Source of the DNA: Bacteriovoracia bacterium
GTDB lineage: Bacteria; Bdellovibrionota; Bacteriovoracia; Bacteriovoracales; Bacteriovoracaceae
DNA: 64,000 nt
Reading direction: 5' to 3'
Assembly: GCA_030431635.1 (NCBI GenBank)
Contig: JAUIIL010000002.1
Location: 124,001 to 188,000, forward strand
Program-made: the position numbers and the translations under genes
The notes under the pieces: model-generated
What the model saw: the letters and a program-made list of their open reading frames with translations, nothing else
Told to the model about the DNA's origin: nothing
The model's database searches: none
Shown: positions 15,499 to 26,661 of the stretch, piece after piece
Numbering within the stretch: position 1 is the stretch's first letter
How the letters are laid out: each line of letters starts with the position of its first letter

Positions 15499-18357
15499 TT
15501 GGCGTTAGGAAAATGGGCCTTAATTGATATTGAAACAACTGGAATTGATGAAGGATACGATGAAATCATCGATGTGGGTTTCTTAAGTTTTAATGGGACG
15601 AAGCTAGAAAAAAAATTCTCAAGTCTGGTGCGCACTGATATTCCCCTAAGCCAGTTTATTCAAAAATTAACAGGTATTTCCCAATCACAAGTAAGACAAG
15701 CTCCTCTCTGGGACAATGTGAAAGTCGATGTATTAGAGCTTGATGAGTATAGACTACTGGCCCATAATGCTGCTTTTGAGCAGAAGTTTTTAAATCCATC
15801 GTTCGAAGAGCACTTAGGAAAAACTCCTCAATATGATGATTCTCTATTTTATCTGGCTTTGCTCAATCCTGGAAGAAGTCAGTTAAATTTAGACTCTTTC
15901 ATTAGAGAGTGGGGACTAAGGGAAGCCGAGGTTCACAGAGGATACGAAGACTCATTAGATCTATTGAAAGTATTAATTTTAGAAACATATAAAGCGCATC
16001 AAAATTCACGTTTTAAAGAAAAATTTCTCAATGAACTTTCAAGGTTTGATGGAGAAGGTTTTTGGTTTAAAGATTTTTTTCAACTGACTTCTAGTGAGTT
16101 ATATGAAATTGCAGAACAAGTCGATCTTGCTCTAGATGAAGTTTTTGAATCGATTCAAATTAAACAAGAAGATATTGAAGAAGAGAGTATTGAACTTGAA
16201 ATAAGCTTCAACGGAGCATCCATTGAAAACTTTTTTAAGAACGAAGCTATTATTCAAAAAGTTCTTCCTTATTATAAATATAGAGATTCTCAGGTAGCAC
16301 TTGCCAAAAGAGTAGGTCAGTCATTTGGAAATAAAGTTCACTCTCTTATTCAAGCCCCGACAGGAACGGGAAAAACCCTCGGCTATTTGCTTCCTGTATC
16401 AGTATTCTCCTTAGAGACACAAGAGAAGGTTCTTATTTCAACAGGAACGAAAACGCTACAAAACCAAGCAGAAACAAAAGATGTTCCACTGTTGAAAAAA
16501 CTTTTAGGAAAGAAAGCTCAAGAGCTAAGAATTACGAAGCTTATTGGTTCTCAAAATCATTTTTGTGAACTTCTGTTTAGGCAAAAAAATGAAAATGGAG
16601 AGCTTTTATCTTATGGTAGATTTGAAGAGATTTTTACACAGTCTTACTTTGAAATGCTTTTTTTCAAAAACCAAGAAGCTCTTATCAATAGTGAGCGTTT
16701 AACTCGTGAGCAGATACCTTTTTCAATGAAAAAAATGAATCAATCCTTTAAAGAACTTGAAGAAGATATTGCGGTTGATTTTCGTTCTTGCTCTGGACAT
16801 AAGTGTCCTTTCAATAAAACATGTTCTTATATACAAGGTTTAAGAGAGGCCAAAGATTCAAATATCATTCTAGGGAATCATTCACTCCTGCTCAATTGGC
16901 CGAATTCTTTTGAACGTCCTCAATACATTATTATTGATGAAGCCCACAAATTAGAAAATGAGGCCACAAATTCTTTTACAAAAGAAGCAAGCTCGCTCTC
17001 TTTAGAGAATTTAGCGAAATCATTAGCTCAATCAAATTCTATAGGTTCTCTTTTTTATCTTCTTGCCAAAGAAATGGACGAGAAAGCAACTCCTATTATT
17101 GAATCTCTTAGAAATCAGTTTAGTGATAGTTCAAAACTTCTGCTTGACCACTTAAAACCACTAGAGACTCTTATTGAAAGTTATTTCAAGAAATCTCCTC
17201 GCTATACATCTCTTTATTGGAATGAGCTTCCCATGATTAATAAAGAAGAAGCTCGTGATAACTCAACTGTCTCTATTATCAACCATCTTGAGAGTCTCCT
17301 TTTTATCATAGAAGGAGTTTATAAAGAATTAACACCTCATGCAGTTAGGTTAGATTTGAATAGTTTTAAAGAAGAAATGGATGTATCAGCTTGGTCTAAG
17401 TTTGAATCTTTCTATGCTTCTTTAGAAGATATTCTTGTTGCAATAAAATCGTGCTTAAATTTTGAAGATGGATTTTGTCAAAGCTTGAGTTTTCATGAAA
17501 CAGAAGGATATCTTCTTAAGTCATCACCAATTGACGTAGGAAAAGAAATTTTCACTCATGTTATCAATGAATCTACAAGCGTTGTTATGACTTCAGCAAC
17601 TCTCGCTGATGAAAAAGGATTATCTGGAACACTTGGAGCAGAGTGGATGACGGGGCATTTGTATATTGATAAAGAAAAGCGTTTTCAAACAGGACTTTAT
17701 CTACCTCCTGTTTATGATTACAAAAATAACGCGAAAGTCTTTCTCGTAAGTGATACTGTTCCAATGCATAAACCTGAATTTGTTCCTAGTGTTTTAGATA
17801 AAGTTATCCCTTTTATCAAAAGTTTAGGAGGAAGAACCCTTGCTCTTTTTTCTTCTAAGGTTCGTTTTGAAATGGCCCGTGAAATTCTTTTGAAAGAGTT
17901 TGAAGGAAAGATTCCCTTGTTTATTCAAGGGATGGGGAAAAACTTAGTAGAGGAATTTAAGGAATCTGAAAATGGAATTTTACTTGGTATGGAATCTTTT
18001 GGAGAAGGAATAGATGTTCAAGGTCATAAGCTTCAATTTATTTTAATTGATAAAATTCCTGATTTGAGAATGGACTATGTGATTCAAAAAAGAAGAGAGT
18101 TTTTTGAAAAGTCTTTTGGTGATGAATTTAACCAGTACTTCCTTGCTTACAGAGGAAGACTATTACAACAGAAATTAGGGCGCCTACTAAGGACTGAGAG
18201 CGATAAAGGTGTAGCGATCATTGTTGACTCTAGAACAAACAAATGGAAAGCGAGAACAAAGCAGACCTTTAAAAATTTATTAAGTCCCTATGAACTTCAA
18301 GATACTAGCTTTGAACAAGCAATTGAAGCTTCTGAGAAGTTTCTAGGCCGTTCCTAA
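15499..18357 (+). CDS. dinG: DinG-family helicase fused to a DnaQ-like 3'-5' exonuclease
   Basis: The N-terminal 180 residues are a DEDD exonuclease: Exo I DIETTG (10-15), Exo II HNAAFEQKF, Exo III HRGYEDSLDLL. A superfamily 2 XPD/DinG-like helicase follows: Walker A APTGTGKT (about 285-292), a cysteine cluster CSGHKCPFNKTC (near 430) that resembles part of the Fe-S site, DEAH box IDEAHK (near 480), MTSATL, ESFGEGIDVQG and QKLGRLLRT. The fusion is common in Firmicutes DinG and some other phyla. At 952 residues it is the largest protein here. TTG at 15499 is the start, with GAGGGGA four bases upstream. Expected role: 5'-3' unwinding at damaged DNA or R-loops, plus strand trimming. Confidence 0.9.
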   Translation: MALGKWALIDIETTGIDEGYDEIIDVGFLSFNGTKLEKKFSSLVRTDIPLSQFIQKLTGISQSQVRQAPLWDNVKVDVLELDEYRLLAHNAAFEQKFLNPSFEEHLGKTPQYDDSLFYLALLNPGRSQLNLDSFIREWGLREAEVHRGYEDSLDLLKVLILETYKAHQNSRFKEKFLNELSRFDGEGFWFKDFFQLTSSELYEIAEQVDLALDEVFESIQIKQEDIEEESIELEISFNGASIENFFKNEAIIQKVLPYYKYRDSQVALAKRVGQSFGNKVHSLIQAPTGTGKTLGYLLPVSVFSLETQEKVLISTGTKTLQNQAETKDVPLLKKLLGKKAQELRITKLIGSQNHFCELLFRQKNENGELLSYGRFEEIFTQSYFEMLFFKNQEALINSERLTREQIPFSMKKMNQSFKELEEDIAVDFRSCSGHKCPFNKTCSYIQGLREAKDSNIILGNHSLLLNWPNSFERPQYIIIDEAHKLENEATNSFTKEASSLSLENLAKSLAQSNSIGSLFYLLAKEMDEKATPIIESLRNQFSDSSKLLLDHLKPLETLIESYFKKSPRYTSLYWNELPMINKEEARDNSTVSIINHLESLLFIIEGVYKELTPHAVRLDLNSFKEEMDVSAWSKFESFYASLEDILVAIKSCLNFEDGFCQSLSFHETEGYLLKSSPIDVGKEIFTHVINESTSVVMTSATLADEKGLSGTLGAEWMTGHLYIDKEKRFQTGLYLPPVYDYKNNAKVFLVSDTVPMHKPEFVPSVLDKVIPFIKSLGGRTLALFSSKVRFEMAREILLKEFEGKIPLFIQGMGKNLVEEFKESENGILLGMESFGEGIDVQGHKLQFILIDKIPDLRMDYVIQKRREFFEKSFGDEFNQYFLAYRGRLLQQKLGRLLRTESDKGVAIIVDSRTNKWKARTKQTFKNLLSPYELQDTSFEQAIEASEKFLGRS

Positions 18358-18364
18358 AAAGTCG

Positions 18365-18398
18365 TAACTGCGATCATCAAAAAGAATAATCGCAGTTA
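18365..18398 (+). terminator. hairpin between convergent genes, probable bidirectional terminator
   Basis: A perfect 10-bp stem: TAACTGCGAT (18365-18374) pairs with ATCGCAGTTA (18389-18398) around a 14-base loop. Read leftward it is followed by CGACTTTTT. Read rightward a T-rich stretch lies about 15 bases later. It sits between the dinG stop and the end of the convergent secreted-protein gene. Confidence 0.5.
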
Positions 18399-18408
18399 TA
18401 TTGGTTAA

Positions 18409-18894
18409 TTATTTTTTCAAACTACAAACAAACGACACTCTATTATGAGAGCTTTTGACAAAACTAAATGAATTCTCTGTGATAGTTGCCATTGCTTCTA
18501 CAAGTAGCTTTTTAGAATCATAAGAACTTGCATCAAAAGAGAAAATAAGAACATTATAAATTTTGTCTAAATCAGTCACAGGGTTACCATTTTCATCCAA
18601 GATAGGAGGTGCTTCAAGAAAATAGAGCGTCTTTCCTGAAAAATCAGTCTTGGCTTTAAACTCTTTATTTTCTTCACTGTCTCTTTCAAATGTATAGGAC
18701 TCAAAACTTTGACCATCTGTAAGAAAGTAAGAGACTGACTCAGTTGTTAAATCAACTTCTTCTTCTCCTAAAATAATAGACATAGGTGAATCGTCTTGCC
18801 ATGTCTGAAGACTGCATCTAATGATCTCATTAAAAGCTGCAAAAGATTTTGTGTTAAAATTAAAAATGATTAAAAAAGCAAAAATGTATCTCAT
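18409..18894 (-). CDS. secreted protein of unknown function
   Basis: Start placed at the ATG at 18894-18892 because GGGAGG lies five bases upstream and the translation begins with a signal peptide (MRYIFAFLIIFNFNTKSFAA). A longer in-frame start would add 28 unlikely residues. The mature 140-residue part has two cysteines, one near the start (RCSLQTWQDD) and one near the end (VSFVCSLKK), that could form a disulfide. It is beta-rich with no known motif. It lies downstream of another unknown on the same strand, possibly the same transcript. Confidence 0.55.
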   Translation of the reverse strand: MRYIFAFLIIFNFNTKSFAAFNEIIRCSLQTWQDDSPMSIILGEEEVDLTTESVSYFLTDGQSFESYTFERDSEENKEFKAKTDFSGKTLYFLEAPPILDENGNPVTDLDKIYNVLIFSFDASSYDSKKLLVEAMATITENSFSFVKSSHNRVSFVCSLKK

Positions 18895-18986
18895 ACATAC
18901 CTCCCGATACCAGTGTTTTGAGAAACTAGCACTTTTAAAACAGAAAAGTATAGAGTCCAGGCAATAAAGTGTGGACACATTTCTTT

Positions 18987-19730
18987 TTAAAATAAACCTT
19001 TTGTGTTCTCGCTAGGGTCAGTGATTTTTTTGAGATAATTTACTTGAATAGTAACTCCATCGGGAGAGATGAGTTTGTAAGGGATAGAATAATGATCACT
19101 CAGGTAACAAATAGTGGGTTGTTCTTGAGACTTCGCCGTGCTGTCATTTTGAAAAAGATGAATCATTGTGCAGGAGAGTTTTTGATCGTTTAATAGCAAA
19201 CTATTACCTTCCATGGATTTATATTCAAGATAAACAAACTCATCAATTGGTTCGCTTTCAAACTCCCAGTAGTTATTCGATGCTATCATCTGGTATTGGT
19301 TGCGGCTTAAAGTGTTTCCTTTCTTTTGAATCGTGTAGAGTGCTGAGGTGCAAAAAGCAGGTGTTGCTATATGATATTTTCCTGCAGCTGTGCGTTGGGT
19401 CGTTTGAATTTTTCCTTCGCTTTCAAAGCTATAGGTAAGAACTTGATCTTTATGGTTAGCTTCGTATAATTCTTTTACGTGGTTTTCACCTAAGAACTTC
19501 TCAACCTTGGCCCGTACTGGAAAGAAGTTGTGAGTCAGCTCATAAAGGCATTTAATTTTGAGAAATTCACCCGTAGAAACACTTGTGAGAATCTCTGAAT
19601 CGAAAATATAAGTTTTATTCATCAAATCAGATCTGAGGCTAAAAATCTCTTGAGAATACTCTTGCTCGTTTTGTAGGTAGGAGTAGCTCCCCTCAAAGAG
19701 TACCTTATTTTTTTTCTCAACGGCTGGCAT
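18987..19730 (-). CDS. protein of unknown function, beta-rich
   Basis: A 247-residue protein starting MPAVEKKNKVLFEGSYSYL. There is no signal peptide or transmembrane helix, although cysteines (KCLYEL, FCTSAL, SCTMIH, ICYLSD) suggest an envelope or secreted location. Strands with alternating aromatic residues recall lipocalin-like or DUF3108-like barrels, but no motif supports that. An upstream start with a signal peptide was sought and not found in frame. It is divergent from the nqr operon, whose promoter region it shares. Confidence 0.5.
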   Translation of the reverse strand: MPAVEKKNKVLFEGSYSYLQNEQEYSQEIFSLRSDLMNKTYIFDSEILTSVSTGEFLKIKCLYELTHNFFPVRAKVEKFLGENHVKELYEANHKDQVLTYSFESEGKIQTTQRTAAGKYHIATPAFCTSALYTIQKKGNTLSRNQYQMIASNNYWEFESEPIDEFVYLEYKSMEGNSLLLNDQKLSCTMIHLFQNDSTAKSQEQPTICYLSDHYSIPYKLISPDGVTIQVNYLKKITDPSENTKGLF

Positions 19731-19766
19731 AATTTTGAACTTCCCTTTTTTAACACTTCTTCTTCA

Positions 19767-19796
19767 TTGTCATTATAACCTGTGATATGGTATTTT
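19767..19796 (+). promoter_or_regulatory. weak candidate promoter for the nqr operon
   Basis: TTGTCA (19767-19772), an 18-base spacer, then TATTTT (19791-19796), about 66 bases before the nqrA ATG. The -10 box is poor, so this is tentative. AAAGGATG with AAAGG closer to the ATG at 19863 serves as the ribosome site. Confidence 0.25.
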
Positions 19797-19862
19797 CACA
19801 CATAAGAAAATTCAGAATTACTCGTTTTTTTTAGACTCTTAAAATGAAAGGATGTAAAGGCC

Positions 19863-21203
19863 ATGATTCGGATTTGTAAAGGTTTAGACTTGCCCATGAC
19901 AGGTGTTCCCAAGCAAGAAATAGGAACAGTTGTGAAGTCCAAGAGTGTTGCAGTTATTGGAGAAGATTTTGTTGGAATGAAACCTTCTATGAAAGTTCAA
20001 GTTGGTGATAAAGTTAAAATTGGCCAGCCTCTTTTTTATGACAAAAAAAATGAACAAGTTATTCATACCTCTCCTGCCTGTGGAACTGTTAAGGAAATCA
20101 ATAGAGGAGACAGAAGGGCTTTCCAGTCTGTTGTTATCGAAATTGAAGGTAATGATAAAGTCAACTTTTCTCATTTCAAACAAAAAAAAGTTTCAGAGTT
20201 ATCGAGGCAAGAAGTTATTGACCTTCTTATTGAGTCAGGAGAATGGACAGCTTTAAGAACAAGACCTTATAGTAAAACTCCAGCCCCAACTGAGAAGCCC
20301 CATTCCTTGTTTATTAATGCAATGGATACAAACCCTTTGTGTGCAAGTGCTTCTCTTATTTGCAAAGAGTATGAAAGTGCTTTTCTTGATGGTGTCGCAG
20401 TACTTGCAAAGTTAACAGAAGGTAAAACTTTTGTTTGTTCTGATAAAAGTTTTGGACTTAAGGTTTCTGGACAAAACATTGTTCATGAAGTTTTCTCAGG
20501 GCCACATCCAGCTGGGAATAGTGGAACTCATATTCATTTTCTCGATCCTGTAAGTGATAAAAAAACGGTATGGACAATAGGTTATCAAGACGTAATTGCT
20601 ATTGGTTCTTTGTTCCAGACAGGAACTCTCTTTACAGAGAGAGTTGTCTCTTTAGCAGGACCAGTTGTGAAGAACCCTAGACTTTTAAAGGTTCATAGAG
20701 GAGCTTGTCTTTGTGAATTAACTGAAGGTGAACTTGAAGAAGGAGAGAATAGAGTTATTTCTGGTTCTGTTTTATCTGGTCGAAAATCAAGCGGAGCTTT
20801 CTGTTACTTAGGGCGTTTTCATAACCAGGTAACAGCATTAAAAGAAGGACGTGAAAGAGAATTTTTTGGTTGGCAAAAACCAGGTCTCGATAAATTCTCA
20901 GTAAAAAGTGTTTTTCTCTCCAAACTTATTCCTTCAAAAAAGTTTGCTTTCACGACAAATAAAAATGGTAGTCTCCGCTCAATTGTTCCTATTGGTGCTT
21001 TTGAAAAAGTGATGCCACTTGATATACAACCAACATTTTTATTACGTTCGCTCATGTCTGGTAACACTGAAAAAGCAAAAGCTCTGGGGTGTTTAGAGCT
21101 AGATGAAGAAGATTTATCTTTATGTACGTTTGTTGACCCTTGTAAAAACAACTATGCTCCAGTTTTAAGAGAAAACTTAATAAAAATAGAGAAGGAAGGA
21201 TAA
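19863..21203 (+). CDS. nqrA: Na+-translocating NADH:quinone reductase subunit A
   Basis: Peripheral cytoplasmic subunit of the six-subunit sodium pump that oxidises NADH, reduces quinone and exports Na+. The family opening is clear: [14 protein letters not shown], then the lipoyl/barrel-sandwich segment with [19 protein letters not shown] and [31 protein letters not shown] is a strongly conserved NqrA stretch, and [20 protein letters not shown] closes the protein. 446 residues is normal. It is first of nqrABCDEF; the stop overlaps the nqrB ATG by one base (TAATG). Confidence 0.97.
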   Translation: MIRICKGLDLPMTGVPKQEIGTVVKSKSVAVIGEDFVGMKPSMKVQVGDKVKIGQPLFYDKKNEQVIHTSPACGTVKEINRGDRRAFQSVVIEIEGNDKVNFSHFKQKKVSELSRQEVIDLLIESGEWTALRTRPYSKTPAPTEKPHSLFINAMDTNPLCASASLICKEYESAFLDGVAVLAKLTEGKTFVCSDKSFGLKVSGQNIVHEVFSGPHPAGNSGTHIHFLDPVSDKKTVWTIGYQDVIAIGSLFQTGTLFTERVVSLAGPVVKNPRLLKVHRGACLCELTEGELEEGENRVISGSVLSGRKSSGAFCYLGRFHNQVTALKEGREREFFGWQKPGLDKFSVKSVFLSKLIPSKKFAFTTNKNGSLRSIVPIGAFEKVMPLDIQPTFLLRSLMSGNTEKAKALGCLELDEEDLSLCTFVDPCKNNYAPVLRENLIKIEKEG

Positions 21204-22399
21204 TGAAATTTCTAGAGAAATTTTTAGACTCACAGAAGTCTTTGTTTGAAAAAGGAGGGAAGCTTGAAAAGTTTTATCCTCTTTACGAAGCAGCTGATAC
21301 TTTCATCTTTACTCCTGCTGATGTAACGGAAAAAGATGCCCACGTAAGAGATGCTAATGATCTAAAACGAACAATGATAATTGTTGCAGTTGCTCTTTTT
21401 CCAGCCGTTTTTATGGCTTGTTATAATACTGGATACCAAGCCAACCTTATTTTAGGTGGACAGGTTCCAGAAGGTTGGAGAGCAAGCGTGATGACAATAC
21501 TTGGGCTTGGTTTTGATGCTCAGAGTTTTTTCTCCAACTTTATCTACGGTCTTCTTTTCTTTTTACCTGTCTATATTGTTACTATGACTGTAGGAGGTTT
21601 GTGGGAAGCTCTTTTTGCTTCTGTGAGAGGACATGAAATCAATGAAGGTTTTGTTGTTTCTGGACTACTTTTTCCTTTAACACTGCCTCCAACGATCCCG
21701 CTTTGGCAGGTTGCTGTTGGGATAACTTTTGGAGTTGTCATTGGAAAAGAGATCTTTGGTGGAACAGGGAAGAACGTTTTTAACCCAGCTCTTATGAGTA
21801 GGGCTTTTCTCTTTTTTGCTTATCCTGGACAAATCTCTGGAAACGCTGTTTGGACTGCCGTTGATGGACATACAGGGGCAACGGCTCTAGGAAGTGCCGC
21901 AGTTGGTGGTCTTTCTGCATTTGATTTTTCTTGGATGGATGCTTTTCTTGGATTTATTCCTGGTTCTATGGGAGAAACATCAACTCTCGCTTGTCTCATA
22001 GGTGCTTTCATTTTGATTTTAACTGGAATTGGCTCTTGGAGAATTATGTTGGCCATGCTGCTTGGGATGGTTGGAACAGCTCTATTATTTAATTCCATCG
22101 GTAGTACTACGAATCCAATGTTTGCAGTTACTCCAGCTTGGCATTTAGTTATTGGAAGCTTTGCCTTTGCTTGCGTTTTTATGGCAACAGATCCAGTGAG
22201 TGCCGCAATGACAAACACAGGAAGATTTCTTTATGGATTTTTTATTGGGGTTATTGGGGTTCTCATTAGAGTTGTAAACCCTGCTTATCCAGAAGGGTGG
22301 ATGCTAGCGATTCTTTTTATGAATGCATTTGCTCCGTTAATCGATTATTTTGTTATTAAAGCAAATATAAAAAGAAGAGAGGCCCGTAATGTCATCTGA
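21203..22399 (+). CDS. nqrB: Na+-translocating NADH:quinone reductase subunit B
   Basis: Integral membrane subunit that carries covalently bound FMN and riboflavin and forms part of the Na+ path. It has about ten hydrophobic segments in 398 residues. The stretch [11 protein letters not shown] contains the flavin-attachment threonine motif (S/T-G-A-T), modified by the ApbE flavin transferase encoded downstream. [18 protein letters not shown] and [18 protein letters not shown] are conserved in NqrB/RnfD. It overlaps nqrC by 11 bases. Confidence 0.97.
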   Translation: MKFLEKFLDSQKSLFEKGGKLEKFYPLYEAADTFIFTPADVTEKDAHVRDANDLKRTMIIVAVALFPAVFMACYNTGYQANLILGGQVPEGWRASVMTILGLGFDAQSFFSNFIYGLLFFLPVYIVTMTVGGLWEALFASVRGHEINEGFVVSGLLFPLTLPPTIPLWQVAVGITFGVVIGKEIFGGTGKNVFNPALMSRAFLFFAYPGQISGNAVWTAVDGHTGATALGSAAVGGLSAFDFSWMDAFLGFIPGSMGETSTLACLIGAFILILTGIGSWRIMLAMLLGMVGTALLFNSIGSTTNPMFAVTPAWHLVIGSFAFACVFMATDPVSAAMTNTGRFLYGFFIGVIGVLIRVVNPAYPEGWMLAILFMNAFAPLIDYFVIKANIKRREARNVI

Positions 22400-23168
22400 A
22401 ACGCCTACTAAAACAGTAACAGTTGCCTTAATCCTTTGTGTTGTATTCTCTTTTCTTGTGTCGACGACTGCTGTTGTTCTGAAAGATAAGATTTCCTATA
22501 ACCAAGAAATTGATTTGAAAAAAAATATTCTCCTAGCTGCTGGGCTTATCGAAAAGGGCAGCGTTTCTGCTAAGCAGGTAGAGGAAGCTTTCAAAAAAGT
22601 TGAGCCTATCGTTGTTGACCTTGAAAGTGGAGAGAAAACTTCTTTATCACCTGAAGACGTGAATATTAAAACTGATGTTAAGTTTTCAGATAAGAGTACA
22701 GCAATAGAACCAAGTAATGACGTTGCTGGACTTGGAAGAAGACCTAAGAATGCGACTGTTTACCTTGTTAAAGAAGAAGGGGCACTTCAAGGTGTTATTC
22801 TTCCTATTGTTTCCAAAGGTCTCTGGTCGACAATGTACGGCTTTTTGGCCCTTGCTCCTGATACGAAAACGGTTAAAGGATTTGGTTATTATGAGCAAGG
22901 TGAAACTCCTGGTCTTGGAGGAGAAGTTGATAATCCTTCTTGGAAAAATCAGTGGGTTGGTAAAGAGATTTTTAATACTGAGTGGGAGCCAGTCTTTAAA
23001 TTAAAAAAAGGCTCAGTGAGTAGTTCTGATGAAGGAAAGGAACATATGGTAGATGGCCTTTCAGGAGCGACCATTACAAGTGAAGGAGTTACAACTTCTA
23101 TTCAGTATTGGTTGAGTCAAAATGGCTTTGGTCCCTTCTTAACTAAGATAAGAAATGGAGAATATTAA
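22389..23168 (+). CDS. nqrC: Na+-translocating NADH:quinone reductase subunit C
   Basis: Membrane-anchored periplasmic subunit carrying the second covalent FMN. One N-terminal transmembrane helix ([20 protein letters not shown]) is followed by the FMN_bind domain. The flavinylation site is [12 protein letters not shown] near residue 223, where the threonine is linked to FMN by Apb[16 protein letters not shown] and [14 protein letters not shown] are family motifs. 259 residues is typical. The TAATG overlap with nqrD indicates coupled translation. Confidence 0.97.
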   Translation: MSSETPTKTVTVALILCVVFSFLVSTTAVVLKDKISYNQEIDLKKNILLAAGLIEKGSVSAKQVEEAFKKVEPIVVDLESGEKTSLSPEDVNIKTDVKFSDKSTAIEPSNDVAGLGRRPKNATVYLVKEEGALQGVILPIVSKGLWSTMYGFLALAPDTKTVKGFGYYEQGETPGLGGEVDNPSWKNQWVGKEIFNTEWEPVFKLKKGSVSSSDEGKEHMVDGLSGATITSEGVTTSIQYWLSQNGFGPFLTKIRNGEY

Positions 23169-23785
23169 TGAAAGTGAAAGAATTACTTTTTAATCCCATT
23201 ATTAAGAATAACCCGATTGCGCTTCAGATTTTAGGAATTTGTTCGGCTCTTGCTGTTACTGTTCAATTAAAAAATGTTTTTATTATGTGTGGAGCCGTAA
23301 CTCTTGTTACAGCGTTTTCTTCTTTTTCAGTCAGTTTGATTCGTAACTATATTCCAAACAGCATCCGTATTATTGTTCAAATGACTGTTATTGCTTCCAT
23401 GGTTATTATCGCTGACCAATTTATGAAGGCCTATCTTTTTGAATCTGAAAAAGCGATGGCCGTTTACGTTGGGCTTATTATTACAAACTGTATCGTTATG
23501 GGGAGAACAGAAGGTTTTGCGATGAAAAACGGTCCTATTGCAAGTTTTCTTGATGGGATTGGAAATGGTCTTGGTTACTCTTTTGTTTTGCTGATTGTTG
23601 GATTCTTTAGAGAGCTTCTTGGTTCAGGAACAATTCTTGGAATAGAAGTTTTTACTCTAACTAAAAATGGTGGTTGGTACCCAGCAAACGGACTCATGCT
23701 TCTGCCTCCAAGTGCTTTTTTTATTATTGGTTTTATTATTTGGGTGATTAGAACTTACGATAAGTCCCAGCTCGAAGAGCATTAA
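23168..23785 (+). CDS. nqrD: Na+-translocating NADH:quinone reductase subunit D
   Basis: Integral membrane subunit with six helices that pairs with NqrE to hold an intramembrane iron centre. Typical segments are [17 protein letters not shown] (where the family has the cysteine near the cluster), [20 protein letters not shown] with its conserved cysteine, [21 protein letters not shown] and [15 protein letters not shown]. 205 residues is normal. NqrE begins 15 bases downstream. Confidence 0.96.
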   Translation: MKVKELLFNPIIKNNPIALQILGICSALAVTVQLKNVFIMCGAVTLVTAFSSFSVSLIRNYIPNSIRIIVQMTVIASMVIIADQFMKAYLFESEKAMAVYVGLIITNCIVMGRTEGFAMKNGPIASFLDGIGNGLGYSFVLLIVGFFRELLGSGTILGIEVFTLTKNGGWYPANGLMLLPPSAFFIIGFIIWVIRTYDKSQLEEH

Positions 23786-23800
23786 GAGAAGGAAGTAAGA

Positions 23801-24409
23801 ATGGAACATTATTTAAGTATTATTGTTAAAGCGGTTTTTATTGAAAACTTGGCCCTTTCTTTTTTTCTAGGGATGTGTACTTTTTTAGCTGTTTCTAAAA
23901 AAGTGGATACAGCTTTAGGATTAGGAATTGCTGTGGTCATTGTTCAGGTTATTACCATTCCAGCTAATAACCTTATTTATACTTACCTATTGAAACCAGG
24001 TGCTTTAACTTGGGCAGGTTATCCAACTGCAGACCTCTCATTCTTAGGTCTTATCTCTTATATTGGAGTTATCGCAGCGATGGTGCAGATTTTAGAAATG
24101 ATTTTAGATAAATTCTTTCCAAGTTTATACAATGCTCTCGGAATTTTTCTTCCGCTGATCACTGTAAACTGTGCCATTCTTGGTGGTTCTCTTTTTATGA
24201 TTGAAAAGGACTATAACTTTGGAGAGTCAGTCGCTTATGGCGTTGGCTCTGGTTTAGGCTGGGCACTGGCCATTGCGGCTCTCGCGGGAATTAGGGAAAA
24301 GCTTGATTACTCAGATGTCCCTGAAGGACTAAGAGGTCTTGGAATGACATTTATGACTGTCGGATTAATGGCCATTGTTTTTATGGCTTTTGCCGGTATT
24401 AAACTATAA
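23801..24409 (+). CDS. nqrE: Na+-translocating NADH:quinone reductase subunit E
   Basis: Six-helix membrane partner of NqrD. It starts [41 protein letters not shown] carries the first conserved cysteine and [17 protein letters not shown] the second, together with NqrD completing the iron site. [20 protein letters not shown] and [15 protein letters not shown] finish the family pattern. 202 residues is typical. GAAGGAAG precedes the ATG. nqrF follows after 13 bases. Confidence 0.96.
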   Translation: MEHYLSIIVKAVFIENLALSFFLGMCTFLAVSKKVDTALGLGIAVVIVQVITIPANNLIYTYLLKPGALTWAGYPTADLSFLGLISYIGVIAAMVQILEMILDKFFPSLYNALGIFLPLITVNCAILGGSLFMIEKDYNFGESVAYGVGSGLGWALAIAALAGIREKLDYSDVPEGLRGLGMTFMTVGLMAIVFMAFAGIKL

Positions 24410-24422
24410 GGACGAGTAAATT

Positions 24423-25649
24423 ATGGGTGAAATTGTTCTTGGTATTGTGATGTTTACAGGGGTCATTATTTTTTTAGTGGCCCTTATTCTGGTAGCACGT
24501 TCTAGGTTAGTGGCCACTGGTCCTATAAAGCTTAATATTAATGATGAAAAAGATGTTGAAATTTCAGCTGGGGGTAAGCTTTTAACTGCACTTGCTGCTG
24601 AAAAACTTTTTGTTTCTTCTGCCTGTGGTGGTGGGGGGACTTGTGGACAATGCAAGGTCAAAGTTTTCGAAGGTGGTGGAGAAATTCTTGCCACTGAAAA
24701 ATCTCATATTACTAATAGAGAAGCAAAAGAAGGTGTTAGGCTTTCATGTCAGGTCACATGTAAAAGTGATATGAAAATTGAAGTTCCTGAAGAAGTTTTT
24801 GGAGTAAAAAAGTGGAAGTGTACTGTCCGTTCTAATGATTCAGTCGCAACTTTTATTAAAGAACTTGTTCTTGAACTTCCTCCAGGTGAAGAAGTTCCTT
24901 TTAGAGCAGGTGGGTTTATTCAAATAGAGAGACCACCTGGACTTACGATTCATTATAAAGATTTTGATATTGAAGAACAGTACAGAGGTGACTGGGATAC
25001 TTTTAATCTTTGGCAATATGTTTCCAAGGTAGATGATTTAACTGTAAGAGCTTACTCAATGGCAAACTATCCAGAGGAGAAAGGCATTATTATGCTTAAC
25101 GTGCGTATTGCTTCTCCTCCTCCAAGAGGACCTGCTGGAATTCCTCCAGGTAAAATGTCATCGTATATTTATAGTCTCCAGCCAGGTGATGAAGTCACTA
25201 TCTCTGGCCCTTACGGGGAGTTCTTTGCGCGAGATACAAAAAAAGAGATGATCTTTGTTGGTGGGGGAGCAGGTATGGCCCCAATGAGATCTCATATTTT
25301 TGATCAGTTTAGAAGGATTAAAACTGATAGAAAAGTTACTTTTTGGTATGGAGCTCGCTCAAAAAGAGAAATGTTTTATGTCGAAGATTTCGATATGATT
25401 CAAAGAGAGAACGAGAATTTTACTTGGTATTGTGCTTTATCTGATGCTCTCCCTGAAGATAATTGGGATGGGTATAAAGGCTTTATTCACCAAGTTCTTT
25501 ACGATGAATATCTCAAAAACCATCCAAATCCAGAAGATTGTGAATATTACCTTTGTGGTCCACCTATCATGAACAAGTGTGTAATTGATATGCTTCTCTC
25601 TCTTGGTGTTGAAAGAGAAGACATTATGCTTGATGATTTCGGTGGTTAA
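24423..25649 (+). CDS. nqrF: Na+-translocating NADH:quinone reductase subunit F
   Basis: The electron input subunit that oxidises NADH. In order: an N-terminal transmembrane helix (about 3-24), a plant-type [2Fe-2S] ferredoxin domain with cysteines in [14 protein letters not shown] and LSCQ, an FAD domain with RAYSMANYP, and an NADH domain with [13 protein letters not shown] and [11 protein letters not shown]. It ends in the usual DDFGG-type tail. 408 residues is typical. Its end overlaps the start of apbE by 17 bases. Confidence 0.97.
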   Translation: MGEIVLGIVMFTGVIIFLVALILVARSRLVATGPIKLNINDEKDVEISAGGKLLTALAAEKLFVSSACGGGGTCGQCKVKVFEGGGEILATEKSHITNREAKEGVRLSCQVTCKSDMKIEVPEEVFGVKKWKCTVRSNDSVATFIKELVLELPPGEEVPFRAGGFIQIERPPGLTIHYKDFDIEEQYRGDWDTFNLWQYVSKVDDLTVRAYSMANYPEEKGIIMLNVRIASPPPRGPAGIPPGKMSSYIYSLQPGDEVTISGPYGEFFARDTKKEMIFVGGGAGMAPMRSHIFDQFRRIKTDRKVTFWYGARSKREMFYVEDFDMIQRENENFTWYCALSDALPEDNWDGYKGFIHQVLYDEYLKNHPNPEDCEYYLCGPPIMNKCVIDMLLSLGVEREDIMLDDFGG

Positions 25650-26661
25650 TCAAAAGCTCTATTTATTTCTTTTTATTCTTAGCGGCCTGATTTTTTCAGG
25701 CTGCACTTTTAATAAAGAGTCTTCTGTCGAGCAAATTAATGGAAGAACAATGGGAACAACCTATTCGGTTAAGTTGGCCCATAATCTTTCTCAAGAACAA
25801 AAAGAACAGCTTAAAATTCAAATAGATTCCCTCTTAGAAGAAATTAATCAAAAAATGTCGACCTATATCAAAGACTCAGAACTAAGTTTACTTAATGAAG
25901 CTAAGGAGGGATGGCATTCAGTCTCTCCTGAAACGTTTTCAGTCATAAAAGAAGCTTTCGAAATTTCTCAAAAAACCTCCGGTGCTTACGATATTACAGT
26001 TGGGCCATTGGTTAATCTTTGGGGGTTTGGGCCGAAGGGAGAAAAAAAAATTCCTGGTCTAGAAGAGATTAATAGGACTAAACAATATATTGGTATTGAA
26101 AACATTGAACTTGATAGTCAGAACTCTCAGATTTTGAAAAAAAAATCTCAGGTTTTTATCGATCTCTCCTCTATTGCCAAAGGTTATGGAGTAGATAGAG
26201 TTTCAAAATTTTTACTTGATATAGGCTTGATAAATCATTTGGTTGAAATTGGGGGAGAAATTGTTGTTCATGGAAAAAAGTATGATAACTATTGGAGAGT
26301 TGGAATAGAAAAACCAACTTCGGGGGCAGCGCAAACTCTCAAGTCCCTGAGTTTAGTCGGAAAAAAAGCGATGGCCACCTCAGGTAGTTATCGTAATTTT
26401 TTCGAGTCCAAGGGGCAAAAATACTCTCACACGATTGATCCAAGGACTTTCAAACCTGTCTCTCACCGTCTAATTTCTGTCTCTGTTATTGCTGAAAGTT
26501 GTCAAACAGCTGATGCTTGGGCCACTGCTTTGATGGTTTTAGGGCCCGAAGAAGGAACCCAAATTGCACAGAAGGAGAAATTAGCAGCACACTTTATTTT
26601 TAGTACGGATAAGGGTATACAAACAAGTGAAACGGAAGAATTTAGGAAGCTGTTGAAATAA
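25633..26661 (+). CDS. apbE: FAD:protein FMN transferase (ApbE), lipoprotein
   Basis: Attaches FMN to threonines of NqrB and NqrC from FAD. Start placed at ATG 25633 ([18 protein letters not shown]), which gives a signal peptide ending in the lipobox FSGC; a longer in-frame start gives no signal. ApbE motifs: [11 protein letters not shown] near the start, [63 protein letters not shown], and [12 protein letters not shown] with the metal-binding Asp. Translation is coupled to nqrF at one end and nqrM at the other (TAATG). Confidence 0.95.
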   Translation: MISVVNQKLYLFLFILSGLIFSGCTFNKESSVEQINGRTMGTTYSVKLAHNLSQEQKEQLKIQIDSLLEEINQKMSTYIKDSELSLLNEAKEGWHSVSPETFSVIKEAFEISQKTSGAYDITVGPLVNLWGFGPKGEKKIPGLEEINRTKQYIGIENIELDSQNSQILKKKSQVFIDLSSIAKGYGVDRVSKFLLDIGLINHLVEIGGEIVVHGKKYDNYWRVGIEKPTSGAAQTLKSLSLVGKKAMATSGSYRNFFESKGQKYSHTIDPRTFKPVSHRLISVSVIAESCQTADAWATALMVLGPEEGTQIAQKEKLAAHFIFSTDKGIQTSETEEFRKLLK